From: Amoebophrya sp. A120
Lineage: Eukaryota > Sar > Dinophyceae > Syndiniales > Amoebophryaceae
DNA: 64,000 bases
NCBI GenBank assembly: GCA_905178155.1
Contig: CAJINV010000018.1
Location: 254,479 to 318,478 of the forward strand
Reading direction: 5' to 3'
Position 1 is the stretch's first letter. Every line of letters begins with the position of its first letter. The translations under genes were made by a program, and so were the position numbers. A model generated the notes under the pieces. It ran no database searches, was not told the origin of the DNA, and saw nothing but the letters and a program-made list of their open reading frames with translations. Of this stretch, positions 15,001-30,000 are shown piece by piece.

Positions 15001-18000
15001 ATACCTTGCGCAACTAGATTCTGCATCAGAAATGCTTGCGCTCCTTTCATGCATAGATAAAAAGCTCTTCATTTGAAAAACCTTATGCATGAGAAACTTT
15101 TGCAAATTCCGGTATGGGGGCACTTTTCACTGTCATATCGCCGTGACAAGAAACCCAGCTTTCGCCTGCTGCTGAATGGCGTAGTCGATGTGCTGGACCC
15201 ACAACGGGTTGATCATTTTCCCGCCAATCACATTCGATGAGATTTTCGTTAAATCCTGATACATCTCCTCAAATGCTTCATCCAAGCATTTTTGCACGGC
15301 AATGGAGCTGGTTTTCGGCGCTTCGTTCCCGATGCCCTCGTACATGTTGAGCATGGTATCAAACTTCCCAATCGCCGCCCAGTCGGCCATTTGCGACCGC
15401 ATGGTGATTATCAAATGCAAATATGTCTGGGTCTGGAAGAATGGAACTTGTAATGCTGGTCTTACATTCCTGTGAAATCTGTATTGCATAACCAACAAAA
15501 GTCGTAGCCTCTCTTGTCATACAAAAACGCAGTTTCTCATGCGGAGTGCGTATGAGAAAGCATTCTGCAAACTTGTCATGCTACTCTGCCTAAGGAAGTG
15601 TTTTCATCTTGCACAATTTAGCATCACAAGTTTCCAGACCCAGACATTTTTGCATTTGATAGTGACTCTTTTGTAGTTCGGCCAGAACTGAAGCAAGAAT
15701 TTGTGCGCGGCAATCAACAGCAAATCAGCCACGTGCACGAACCCCTCTTCCATCCCGTCCACCACGCGGATCACCGGCATCCGGGTGATCCTCGACTTAT
15801 CTTCCGTCCAGTCCCGTTCAAATTTCCGGCGCATCGTGACCAACGGCGAATTCCCGTCGTACTTCAAATTTTTCAGCACCGCGGACTTCGTATCAACTGT
15901 AAAAATGTCTGGGTCTGGAAGATTCTGACACTTGTCATGCACGTTTTGCATGAGCCATGATGTCTGTGATGCATACCCTAGCAATACAGATTTTTTGAGG
16001 GCTTCTTGATGCGTAATCCGCATGACAAATGCCTTCTCAGTGTAGCAAAAATTGCATTTCCTTTGGTAATCATGCAATACAGATTTTTTTGGAATCCAAA
16101 TGCAGCATCACAAGTTGCATTCTTCCAGACCCAGACATTTTTACATTTGATACTTCGGCCGTCCCGTCAGCCAGTCGCGGAACGCATACTTCCAGTGCTC
16201 ATCGGATATCCTGAGTAAAAACGTCCCCACCCCAGAGTTGTAATGCAGATTTGCAAAGACAGGAAGACTTGTAATGCGCATCCCCATGAGAGCCATTTCC
16301 AATCGTGTTTTGGAATTTGTGATGCTGCAAATAGGATGAGGAGCTGGCTTTGTGATGCGGCTGTCCTTCCGAAACTGCACTACAATACAGAGGGGAACTT
16401 GTCATGCGTGACTCCCAAAACTTCCGGGTTTGTGTTGCAGATTTCCCATCTTGACTATGGGGTGGGGACATTTTTCCTCACAATATCGGACACCACATCG
16501 TCTTCCCGCGCCCCCATTTGGGCCGTTGGTTGGAAGAAAAACCGGAGGACGAAGCGCTGCAAGGACCGCTTGCCCGGCTCGCCGAATAACCCCGTTTCGA
16601 ACTCCTTGATGTGGATAATTCTCGGCGTGGGAACCTCATCCGCGTTGTCCTCCAGGAAAAACCACCTGCGTTGATCCCTGGTCGCGATATGGTCGAAGTC
16701 TTTCGCTAATGGGTTCCGCTGCAACCGGACAAAGCGGTACTTCCTGGCCAAATCCGCTACCGTCCCCTTCCACGCGAGCGCCCGTTCGGATTGCCCGAAG
16801 CTCGGAAAGTTTTCCAAGTGGTGTCTCTGGATCCCGTTTGCGGCGCCAGTGGGATTGAGAATGCCGTGGAGTTTGTTCATGTTGTCTCGCTTCAACCCGA
16901 CTGCGAACTGTTCCAATTTCTGCACGAACGGGTTATTGTTGCCTCCGTTGTTTAGGGCGCCAAAACCCGTTTTGAGCAACTGCTCGGTCATGAAACTATT
17001 TCCCCGCAAAACGCCCTTCGCGTTGCGGTGGTAAGTGCGGCAGACCGCGTCTTGGCTCACCTGCACTTTCTTCCCCTTGTGCGCTGCGGTTTGTGTCTTC
17101 GTCGGGTCGCCGTCCTCCCAGAGTAGTCTGTGGGACAGCAACTTGTTCCGGGTTAAGTCCACGTGCTCAAACAACTCCTCGACCGTGATGATGATCAATT
17201 TGTTCTTGATCTCCACTCGCCGGTGCTTGTTGCGGCCCCAGCCCTGGTCGATCTCGGCCTGCTTTATGCAAAAAAAAAACTGCGTAAGTGTAAATCTGTG
17301 ATGCAGAAAATAAATGCAAAACTGTTACGATTGTCATGCTGGATGTGTGTCATGGGCCACTTCCCTACGTGTTCATGTTTTCACGTACTAGCTGCGCATG
17401 AGAGGTTTTCCCTCTAGTGCGAAACGAATTTGTGATGCTGTTCTTCCTACAAAGTTACACTTACAGAGTTTTTTCCCTGAATATGCTTGTCGTCCATTTC
17501 GTCCGCGAGTTTCGAGTACGACTTTTGTCGCCCCTGCTTTCGGAGCTGCTCGAGTTCTTTCTCATTGTCGGTGAACAGCGTCCCCTGGTGGAGTTCGATG
17601 TAGAAGTTTTTGTCCGTGTCTTCCATGTCGGCGATCAGACTGGAAATCGTCTCCGACCGGGCTTTCGCCATTCTTTCCCCAATCCGGAAATAATCCTCCT
17701 CATAAGACCCACGACCAATATACTGCTGCTGGGTGTAGGACTTGGTGAGCTTCGCCCCGTATCAACTGTAAAAGTGTCTGGGTCTGGAAGAGTGTTAAAC
17801 TTGTCATGCAGGTTTTCCAGGACCCATGAGGTCTGGAATGCGGGAACCTAGCATGACAGAGTTTGCGAGGTCTCTGCTATGCTTCCCCTGCATGAGAAAC
17901 TCCCTCCCAGCAACTTGGTCGAAAGTGGACAGCTCTTGGTCCTCATGCAACACAGATTTTCGCATTATTCGGATTTAGCATGACAAGTTGCAATCTTCCC

Positions 18001-21000
18001 GACCCAGACATTTTTGCAATCCATACCCCGCCCGCCATCACTTTCTGCTCCTTTTCCCGGGATAATCGCCCCATCGCGGATATCCTGAGTAAAAACGTCC
18101 CCATACCAGAGGCAAAATGGAGAACCTGCTAGACAAATCAGCCAACTTTGGTTGCTTCGCATGACAAGCTTGTCCTCGTAGTGTGATCCTGTTTAGCTAG
18201 TTCAGCAGCATGACAGATCTAGCATATCATGCTACATATAGCATCACAAATCCCAAAATACGACTCGAAAAAGCTTGTCACGTGGCTTCGCATGAGAAAC
18301 TTTTTTGGCATGCAGATTTGCATGACAACTCTTGGGTGGGGATGTTTTTACTCAGAATAGCGGAGTGCAGGCAGACCTTCATGGCGATTCCCAGCACCTT
18401 CCAGCGGAACTGGAGCTTATGAGCGAGAGATTCCTCGGATTCTCCGTCTGTCACCTCGATCAGATGCCCGTCAAAATCTTCGTCAGCCGGGTCCATTTGC
18501 AACGACGCTTTCACCGCAGACATCATCCCCTGTTTATCGTACGTCTCGTTCTGGTCCCGGTCCTCCTCGTACGCCTCGTTCTCTTGCTCAATCTGAGACT
18601 CCGCGGCGGTCAGTGCGCGCTTCTGCCCGGCGCCCACGAGTCTCTCGATTTTGTCGAACATGCGGCCAAGTTTTCGGAGACCGACTCCAGAGGTGATTAT
18701 CACACAGAAAAAAGCTGGCAGGGCATATTTGTAACGCCAAAATAAATACACAAAAAAAAATCTGTCATGGGTGGGCCGGTAGCATGCTGTTTCGGATATG
18801 CAATACAAATTTTTTTGTGTATTTATTTTTGCATTACAAATGTGACCTGCCAGTTTTTTTCTGTGTGATAGTGATGTCGTAAATCAAGGAAGAAACTTTC
18901 TTCATGATCATCTTCGGCAATTTTAGGAGTCCTTTCATGATCTTCCAAGGGGCGGTATGACAGTGCACAACTCCCCCTCCCCCTCATTTGTATCGCATGA
19001 ACGGCAATACAAGCCTAAGCAAGAATGCCGGTTTTGCATGACAAACTTGCACTGGAGTGTAGTGCTATTTGGGCAACCAGAGCTTGTAATGCAAACAGTG
19101 CTACGAGTCAAAGGGTGGATTGGGTATTTTGCATGACAAATGAGGGGGAGGGGGCGTTGTGCACTGTCATATGCGGACCAGGGGGTGGAATCCTGCCGCT
19201 CCTCTTCATCATATGTGTATTTCTCCGTCCGTAGATACGCTTTGAACTGCGGGATTTCGCTGTGTTATCAACTGCAAAAGTGTCTGGGTCTGGAAGATTC
19301 TCAGATTTGTCATGCATGTTTTGCATGGCCCAGGATGTCTGTAATGCACGACCGAGCATCGCAGATTTGTAGAGGGCTTCCTGATGCCGAATCCGCATGA
19401 CAAACGCCCTCCCCGCGTAGCACAAACTAGACTCCTCCTGCTGGTCATGCAAGACAGATTTTTTTAGAGTCCAAAGTTAGCATCACAAGCTCTAACTTTC
19501 CAGATCCAGACATTTTTGCATTCGATATGTGGTCGATCAAAACAAAGTTCTTCGGCAGTGGTTGGGATAAAGCGGTTAATTGCCCCGGGTTGATCGGCGC
19601 GGTATCCGATTCTTGCCCTCTTTCCACCGGTTTCCGCTCTGCGTCCAAAAACGTATTGATAGCGCCAACGACCGGACCTTCCAAAAACGGCGTGCCGATT
19701 TTCTCCACCATTGAGGAAAAACCGTAGGTCTTGAAGTCGTGCTTCTTCGTCTTGTCCCGCAAATAGTTCCGGCTGTTATCGCGGATTAGTTTCGAGAACC
19801 GCGAGTACTGCTGCAGGTATTTGTAGAAAACAAGCTTCGCGGTTTCCTCAATGTCTAAAGCCTCAACCGAAGTTGGGAAGAGCGCTTTCTTGTAGATCTC
19901 CGCGATCCCCTTGGGCCAGCCTTTCCGCTCGGACCCGGTGGTCTCATCGCCGAACGTCCAGGTTGCGTCCTCGTTTGTTCCAGAGTTGTTGTTTCCCGGG
20001 AGTTCTTTGTCATGGTCTGGATCGTCGGACAGCATGAGTTCCGCGAGTTTCTCGATGCCGCGAAACGGGGCGGCGACTTTCGTCACTCTTCGGCTGTTAT
20101 CAAGTGCAAATATTCCTGGATGTCTGGAAGGATACAACTTGTGATGCTACTTTTGGAATCTCCATAAAATCTGTATTGCATGAACAGCAAAAGAGGTGTA
20201 ATTTGTGCTACGCGGAGAGAGCATTTCTCATGCGGAATTAGCATCAGAATGCCCTCGGAAAATCTCTGATGCTAGGGCATGCATCACAGACCTCATGGGT
20301 CATGCAAAATCTGCATGACAAACTCCTGCATTCCTCCAGACCCAGACATTTTTGCAATCCATAGCTGTTTCCGGCTTGGAACTCCACTAGTTCCTCCAAC
20401 TTCGAGATTAACGCCCTCTGGTCTGCAATCTTGTATCCTGAGCAAAAACGTCCCCACTCCAGAGTTGTCATGCAGGTTTGCAATGACAGGAACATTTGTA
20501 ATGCGCATCTACATCATGAGAGGCATTTCCAATCGTGTTTTGGCATTTGTAATGCTGTAAACAGTATTAGGAGATGGGTTTGTCATGCGACTGTCCTTGC
20601 TAATCTGCACTACACTACGAAGACGAACTTGTCATGCATGGCTTCCAAAACTGCTGGAATTGTGTTGCAGAGTCCGCAACTTGACTATGGGGTGGGGACG
20701 TTTTTACTCAGGATATCTTGCCGATAATCGCCATCTTCTGCTTCTCCGCTCTGTCCGGGTGGATGGAAAAAACGTCGTTCCAAAAGAGCCGCATCCGCTG
20801 GCACTGCGTCCACAGCTGCTTCTGTTCCTCGTTCGTGAAATCGCCAAATGCGCCCTCGATGATGTCCCTGGCGCGCTCGGAATACAGCGCGTCCGCGTCT
20901 TCGATCGACCTTAGCCTATCAGTCGCGGCTTCCGTCGCCTCATTGGTCCGGCCCTGCAGCTTCAGCGATCGGGTCTTCGCCCACTCCAAGGTCGGGATAA

Positions 21001-24000
21001 CGCAGTTCCGATGCAAGTCGATCCGTTTCTGCTCCCTCCACCGCAATTCGCGGAAGTAGCGCAAGACCCGCCAAGAGCTGACTCTTGTGGACTGCAACTC
21101 GCGCCCCACTATGCATTGCAAATATGTCTACCTGGTCTGGTGGAAACTTGTGATGCAAGTCTGCGAGTGATGGGCGCAGTGCAATACGCAGCCGAGCATG
21201 ACAAGCTTCGGGGCTGCTATGTGTTGCGCATTCCGCATCACAAGCTGGGCTTTTGCATGAGAGGAAAAAGGCTCCTTTCCTGCTCATGCATCACAGAGTT
21301 AAGAGTCATGTGAGAAAGCATGACAAGCTAGCATTCTTCCAGACCCAGATATATTTGCGGTGGATACACACCCGCGTGTCCTCCTCTTCCTTCGCGGAGC
21401 CAGCAACGGAGAGGTTAGAAAGCGCATCCTCTTCTTCGTCATCCAAGTCCTCGGTTGGCTTTGAAGATGTTTTTGCGATCAGCTCTGGGTTCCCGTCGTA
21501 CGGCATGATTTCTGAGTCCAAGGTTTCCGAAGAAAATCGCATCACTGCATCCGAATCGTGCGTGGTCGCCCAGAAGTCGATCACCTGCTGACACAGCGAT
21601 TTGAACTCCGTTATCAACTGCAAAAATGTCTGGGTCTGGAAACTTGTAATGCTGCGTTGGGAATAGTGAATGCTCTGTAATGCACAGACAAGCATGAGAA
21701 ATATCTGCGCTTCTTTGTGTTGCGTTTTTCGCATGACAAACTGCGTTTTTGCATGACAGGCAAAAGGGTCTCTTTTTGGACACGCATCACAAGCTTTTTG
21801 GTCATGCCAGACAAGCATGACAAATGTCAAAATCTTCCAGACCCAGACATTTTTGCATTTGATATCCGTGACAACCGCGTCTACCTGGCGGTGGCTGCTG
21901 GAGACCTTGAGGTCCTGGTCCGCGTCGAAATTCTGTTTCAACTGTTTCACATTATTCACGTTTTCCGTCACTTTTTCTTCGATGGTTTTCGTGATGAAAC
22001 TGTCACTCTCCGAGGTCCGGATCACCTTGCCAGCATTGATAATTTCCAGCTGCTGCTTATCAAAGTGAAAAATCCCCTCCCCCCATATTGAAACGGGGAT
22101 TTCTCTTGCTAAATTCGTGTACACAAATTAGCTCTGTCTTGCAGTGAGGCACTGCAGGCAGAGCCTAGGCCTGCGTAGGAGTGTTTTGGTGTAGGTGCTT
22201 AGCATAGCAGAGGCCTGCCATGTAGCCGCGACAACATTACAAACCGCCTGCAGAATGTATGCGGCGGATTCTTTGGCGTTGCAGTCTTGCAAGAGAGACA
22301 GGATTTGTGGTCACAAATCAGCATGACAAATTTTTAGAAGAAGCATACTTTTTCAGTATGGGGAGGGGGAATTTTCCTCACAATACTGTTCGCGCGTGTC
22401 GACGTTGGAATATCCCTTCTTCACCGCTGCGGTCCGCGCCGTATCCAATGCAAAAATGTCTGGGTCGGGAAGGATGCAAGACTTGTCATGCATATTTCTC
22501 ATGGCCCATGATAGTCTGTGATGTATGCCCCAGAATTACAGATTTTTAGAACCCTTCCTGATGCACCTTCCGCATGAGAAATACCCTGTCCGTGTAGCAC
22601 ACATTGTACCCCTCTTGCTGGTCATGCAATACAAATTATTTTCGAGTCCAAAAACAGCATGACAAGTTGCAATCTTCCAGACCCAGACATTTTTGCATTT
22701 GATACGCCGCTGGCTGCAGCAAACTGGAGATCTGCTTGAAATAGTTCTGCAGGGTTTTGTATCAAATGTAAAAGTGTCTGGGTCTGGAAACTTGTGATGC
22801 TGAATTGCGCATGATTGAAGCGCTGCTAATGGCAGCCAAGCATAACAAGTTTTTGAGAGGCTTGCTGATGCCTAGCACGCATTACAAATTGCGTTTTTGC
22901 ATGACAAAGAAAGCCTCTGTTTTGCTGCTCATGCAACACAGATTTTCCAGGAATGCATGACACGCATTACAAGTTCCACTTTTCCAGACCCAGACATTTT
23001 TACATTTGATATTTTGAGGTACTTGTCAAAAGCCTCCTTCGCTTTCTTCGTTGCCTTCTCCTCCTTGATCTTCGTTACCCTCTCCTCCAGCGTTTTCAGC
23101 GCATCGGAGGGAGTGTACTTTTTCTGATCCCCCGAGCTCCACCCGATGACCTCCTTGCTAAATTGGAAAACTTCCTGCACCATGATTGGTGGGCGCGCGG
23201 CGAGTCTGAGCGGGAACGCCGTTTCGGCCAGCAGTCGGCAATGCCGCTTCGCAGTTCGGTCATTCAAATAATCCAGGATAAACGCACCGCCCGCAACGAG
23301 GAAGGGTTTTTGGCGGACAGAACCAGCAGAATCAGAACTCCCCTCGGATTTTTCCCAGGCGTCCTCGTCGTTGATGGCGCGGAGGTAGGAGTTTTGCAGG
23401 TGGTGCGGCATGGTGATCGTGCCGCAAGTCTCCATCGCACACTGCTCGGACATGACCCAGCCCTTCTGCTGCACTAGCAAACTGTTCACGACCGCATCCT
23501 GGTTCGGATCCCCGGAACTGTAAGCGGATGCTGCAGATGCTGATGACCCACCGCCGAACATTCCGAGAAAGCCGCGGTTCTGTTTTTTGCCCGTTGCAGC
23601 ACTATACGCATCCTCGGCTTCCGCAGCGGCGTTCGACTTTGCCCGCTCGTGGTAGATATCAAATGCAAATATGTCTGGGTGTGGAAGAGTGCGCGATTTG
23701 TGATGCAGTTTTTCCATGACCCGTGGGGTCTGGAATGCAGGACGTAGCATGACAGATTCTGTGTGATCTCTATCATGCCTATCCTGCATGAGAAACTCGG
23801 TCAACTTGGTCAAAAGTGGATGACTTTTGGTAATCATGCAACACAAATCTTTACATGATCTCTAGATTTAGCATGGCAAGTTGCATTTATCCAGGCCCTG
23901 ATATATTTGCAATCCATAGTAAATGACCCAGTGGTTCGGGTTGTCCCCGAGGAACATTTTTGCGTGGGAAATCTCCGATTTTTGTATGGATTGCAAAAAT

Positions 24001-27000
24001 GTCTGGGTCTGGAAGGTTGAAACTTGTGATGCTATCTTTGGACTCTAAAAAATTCTGTATTGCATGACCAGCAAGACGAGGAGACCGGCTTGTGCTACGC
24101 GTGGAGGGCATTTGTCATGCGGAATAGGCATCAGGAAGGCCTCTAAAAATCTGTGATGCTAGGGCTTCCATGACAGACATTCTGTGTCATGCAAAAACAG
24201 CATAACAAATTTCGGATTCTTCCAGACCCAGACATTTTTGCATTTCATATTTTCCGACCCCGGGCCGTTGTCCCCGTACCGATTCCACTCGCCCTGCGCC
24301 TGCCAGACCTTCGGATCCACGCCGAGCTGTATCAAATGTAAAAATGTCTGGGTCTGGAAGAGTGCAAGTTTGTCATGCTTGTCTGGCATGACTCTTAAAT
24401 CTATCATGCACATTACCAAAGAGCCCCACTTTTCTGTCATGCAGAAACGTAGATTGTCATGCAGAATAGGCAACACCGAGAAGCTCAGAAACTTGTCATG
24501 CTGAGCCAGCAATTGTGGCCCCCTCATGATACGCCACACAGCATCACAAGTTTCCAGACCCAGACATATTTGCATTTGATAAGCTGCCCCTTCGCCTGCG
24601 GCGCCGCGATTTGCGGAGCGGTGGCCGAGCCAGGCGCGCTTATTCTGATAAAAAACGTCCCCACACCAGAGTCAAGAGGGGAAATCTGCTAGACAAATCA
24701 ACCAGCTTTGGTTGTTTGGCATGACAAGTTTCGATCCTTGTAGTGTAATCCTGTTTAGCTAGTTCAGAAGCATCACAGATCTAGTATAGCATGCTGATTC
24801 CAGCATCACAAATTCCACAACACGAAAAGAAAATGCTTCTCATAGGGCTCTGCATGAGAAACTTTTTTGGTATGCAGAATTGCATGACAACTCTGGGGTG
24901 GGGATGTTTTTACACGGGATAGCCCCAGTGTACTCTTCACGCAGCTCCGGGTTCATTTGCAGCACGCAGTCGCCTATCGAATGCAAATATCCCTGGATGT
25001 CTGGAAGATTCTTAGACTTGTCATGCACGTCTTGCATGAGCCATGATTTGTGTGATGCATGCCCTCGCATCACAGATTTTTTCAGGGCTTCTTGATGTCT
25101 CCGCGTACCAAAAATTGCATTTCCTTTGCTGCTCATGGAATACAGTTTTTTATTTTTTTGAGATCCAAATGCAGCATCACAAGTTGCACTCTTCCAGCCC
25201 TAGACATATTAGCACTGGATATCGCCGAGTCTTTCCTCCATCCTGTCATCCATCGAGTACAACCCGGTTAAGTACAGCATTCGGTCTGGGTGCAAGGCGC
25301 CCCTATGCTCCACCGCGTCGGAGTCCTCTTCGTCGTCCGGCCGTTTTCGGTCTTCCACCAGCAAAACATGCGGCCGGCACTTCCGCATTCTCTGTTCCTC
25401 CGGCGACGCGTAGATTGGTGGCATGGAATCCAGGAAGGACTGGTGCCAGGCGGAGGAGAGAATGTAGTTTACCGAGTTTTCATCAGAAAAACGGGCGTTC
25501 ATGCCCCCGGACCCCGGGGCCAAATACTGGTTTTCCCGCTCCTTCTGCGACTTTGCTGAGTTCGACGTGATCTTGCTGTAGGCTTGCAGGTATTTTTCCC
25601 GAAGGTACTTCTTGATGACGTGCCGCTGACGGAGTAGTTGCCACTTCGTTTTGTCCTCCTCCATGTCGCGGCCATTGAAATCGTCATCCGGCCCCCCACC
25701 CACTGCGACGGCGCCGGGACCGGTAGATTTTTGCTTGTCCGTATACTTTGGCGGTGGCGGCCCGGACTCTTCCGTGGCGGAGTCTATAGCGTTCTCAACT
25801 GTTATATTCTCAACTGTTACATCATGCAAAATTGCAATACATATGCACATGATCAAGGTGCTTCGCATGACAAGAAGTTCTCGACGCAATGGATAGCATG
25901 ATAATCTGCGCCGAACTTCTTATGCAAAAGGCGCAAAAATCTTCTGCCTTGCACTTTTGCCATTCTTGCACTACAAATTCGTGTAACAGCTCAGGATGTA
26001 GCGTTTGAGAGCGCCATAGAGTCTAGCAGCCCCTTCGGGATCTCCTTATCCAAGAAAAAAACTGTGTTAGTTGTAACTCTTTTGGGAAAACTGCATCACA
26101 AGTTTGTCTGCCATGACAGGAAAAACTTGCCATGCGCACATAGGAAGGGAAAACACCTAGGAAGGGAGCCGCTCATGCATGTCAAGCATGACAAATGTAA
26201 CAGTTTTGCATTTTCTGCATCACAGATTTACACTTACACAGTTTTTTTCTTGCATATTCCTCGCGGACGATGTAGTCTTTTAAATCAGCGACGTTGTCGA
26301 TGTAGAGCACCGCGCCCAAGTATCCTGAGCAAAAACGTCCCCACCCCAGAGGCAAGTTCCTAGATCTGCAACACAAATCACCAAGTTTTGGGAGTTGTGC
26401 ATGACAAGTTTCCATCTGCAGTGTAGTGCTGGTTAGAAACAGCAGCCGCATGAGAAGGCCACTTTCTCATCCTGGTATACAGGATACACAAATTCCAAAA
26501 CACGACTGGAAATGCCTCTCATGGAGACCCGCATTACAAATGTTTCTGTCATTGCACGTTTGCATGACAACTCCGGGGTGGGAACGTTTTTGCTCAGCAT
26601 ACCAAATCTCTCGTCTTTCGCGCGTTGTCCGCGTGCTGTTTCCTCGTGTTTTTCGCGGTGTGCGATAACATCGTGTGGACCAGCAGCATGCACTTCTTGT
26701 ACGGTGTCCCCGTCGCCTCCAGCTTGTCCCGCTGATCTTGGTTCATACCCATGTACTCTGCGGAAAACAATTTCCATTCCTTTGCAAAAGTGCGCTGATT
26801 CCACGCCGCTTCCACCGCGACCTGCCCCGAGTCAACTTCCCCACCGCCCGATCGGTGCTCCCACGCTATCCCACAGAAAAAAGCAGGCAGGGCATATTTG
26901 TCATGCAAAAATAAGTACACAGAAAAATCTGTCATGCCTGGCCCCATAGCATGCTCCTCTTTATTAGGATACGCAATACAGACTTTTACTTTTTTGCGTA

Positions 27001-30000
27001 TTTATTTTTGCATTGCTAATTATATGACCTGCCTGCTTTTTTCTGTGTGATACAGGCATCCGGGGTGGTGTCATCGATATCCGGGTTGAAATCGTCGACG
27101 TCATCGCGATCGGTCTTTTTCTTCAGCGGGTCGTCTGTGAAGCCGTCATCAAATTTGTACTTATCGGTCTCGTCCTGCACGAGCGTTTTGATGTAAGCGC
27201 GCTCTTCCTCACTAACCTCGCGCGCCGCGCCGGTTTTTTCGTTTTTTCCTTCTCCTGGCGTTTCGAGCCACTTCTGCTCCAGAATTTCCTTGTGCTTGTG
27301 GTAAACATCAGAGTCAATGTACAGATCTAACTGCATCACATCTTCCTTCAGCTTTTCCAGCTTGGCATATGAGAGTGCACAACTCCCCCTCGCCCTCATT
27401 TGTCATGCAAAATACCTGTTTGCATGACAGATTCCGCAAGCCCAAACAGTACAACGCTAGGCGCATCGACTTGTCATGCGCAGGCTCCACAGGTGGGGCT
27501 GTCTGTATTGCTGTTCATGCAATACAAATGAGGGGGAGGGGGAGTTGTGCACTGCCATATGGCCCGCGCCTGCTCCAAAGCGCGGTCGGTCTTGGATCGC
27601 TTTTCCTCATCCTCCGCGAGCGCGGAACCAAAGATGTACATTACGGTCGTCGGGGCGGCGAGAAGCCGGGACGAGTTTTGTCTATTTCCTCCTTGTCCAC
27701 CTTTCTGCCACTTGCCCTGGAGTTTCTGCTCGAGTCGCAGAAACTCGTTCCGCATCTCTGCAACGTCAAATTCGCCCGCATCTGGATCCCTTCTTTGCTG
27801 CGGGTCCTGGAACAGGTCGGTGAGAACTTCCTGAGGGAGGACGAGAATTTCATCCTTGGCCAACCCCTCCAGTTCGTTCCCAAGCAGCTGAATCACTGCG
27901 TTGTTCTCTTCGTAGTTTTTCGTAATCTTGAAGCTGTCCCTCGACAACCCGAAGGCCTGCGCCTCCGCAGCAATCGCGCGAAGGACGGAGAGGTTCGATT
28001 TCAGCTTTTGCATCTGGTTCAACATTCTGGACACCCGCATCCCCGTCCGGGAAGCAGTCGAAAAATGAGAAGATTTTTCCTGACCGCTTTGGTTCCTGTG
28101 AGATGGTGAGTCAGTTCCTGAGAGAACATTTGCTGTTTTGTCAATTTCGGTCGCAGCCAAATCCTGCTTCGCGAGAAACTCGTCCACCACATTCCTGACC
28201 TTTTCCCCGTCAAAATTGTTGAACGCGCGGTCCGAGCTGGTCTTTTCGATGGAGGTCGTGAAGGTCGCGAAGTTCTTCGTTTCGCCCTGCCAGGTCAGCT
28301 CGTTCCGCACCAAATCTTCCGTCGATTTTTCCTGCTCGCCGGTTAAACCCCGTTTCGCAACTATGCAAGAAAAAAACTGTGTAAGTGTAACTTTGTCTTG
28401 CAGATGTCGCAATACAGTTACACTTGTCATGCCGGATATGCATCAGAGGCGATTTTCGTACGTGTTTTCGCGTACTAGCTACGCATGACAGGTTTTCTGT
28501 CATGCAAAACAAATCTGTGATGCTGTTCCTGCAAAATAGTTACACTTACACAGTTTTTTTCTTGGATAGCAACCTGCATCTGCGCGTGGCAGTAGCCCTT
28601 GGAAAAATACAACGTGGTCGCGAGCGCTTCCATATCGTATTTGGACAAAATTTCCGGGATATAACACAGAAAAAGCGCGCAGGTCACATTTGTAATGCAA
28701 AAATACATACACAGAAAAATCTGTCATGGGTGGCCCCATAACGTGCTGTTTAGGGTACGCAATACAGAATTTCTTGTGTATTTATCTTTGCATTACAAAT
28801 TATATGACCTGCCTGCTTTTTTCTGCGGGATACGGCACGCCGCCATTCGACCCCGCGTGGGAAATGATGGGAACGCAGATAGTGGAGTCTACTTCCTTGA
28901 TCGTTCCATAAGCAGAAGTAGATGTTGCGTCTGAAGTTGTACTTGACTCTGTGTCTGTGTCATTTTCATCGTCCTCCTCATTCCCCTCATTGTTGCCTTT
29001 GGGCATGAGTTGTTGCTTGTTGTGCAATATCAAATGTAAAAATGTCTGGGTCTGAAAGCTTGCCAGGTTTGTCATGCATTTTTTGAATGACCCACGATGT
29101 CTGTGATGCGTGCCCTAGCATCACAGATTTTTAGAATAGAGGACTTTGCGATGCCTCTACCGCATGAGAAATGCCCTCCAGAATGCATCCTCTACCGCAT
29201 GAGAAAATGCCTCCTCTACCGCATGAGAAATGCATGCACATTTTTTTTAGAATCCAGCGACAGCATTACAAGTTTAGAATCTTCCAGACCCAGACATTTT
29301 TGCATTTGATATGCAACTGCTTCAATTCCTCAACCCGGACGTCACTTTGCCACATTTTCCGGTAATTCAAATTCCCCTTCCACGCTTGCTTCGATATCCC
29401 ACAGAAAAAAGCTGGCAGGTCACATTTGTAATGCAAAAAAAAATACACAAGAAAATCTGTATTGCGTATCCTAAACAGCATGCTATGAGGCCGCCCATGA
29501 CAGATTTTTCTGTGTATTTATTTTTGCATTACAAATATGCCCTGCCAGCTTTTTTCTGTGGGATATTCGACACTTTGTCCGAATCCGAAGATTTTACCCC
29601 CTCGATACTGTCGCTGTTGCCGGTTTTGCATTTCAGCTGAAATTTCGCCTTCCGAAACTGGTACTCAAATTGGCCATACTGAGCTTCCGCGGTCGCGCCT
29701 TGGTGCTCACAGGCCGACGCCTCGTGAAACAATTGGTCCCAATACAGAAGGGCGACCGCCTCCTTGTAGACGCGGGACACATGTCTTCTTCTCAATTCCT
29801 CTTCCCGCTGGTACTTCGCCGCAGCCTATCCTGAGTAAAAACGTACCCACACCAGAGTCAGGATGGGGATTTTGCAATACAAGCCTAGGAGTTTTGTGAG
29901 TCACGCATGACAAGTTGCACTCTGCAGTGTAGTGCAGGTTAGCAAGTGCAGCCGCATCACAGATTCGTCTGCTCATCCTGTTCACAGCATCACAAATTCC

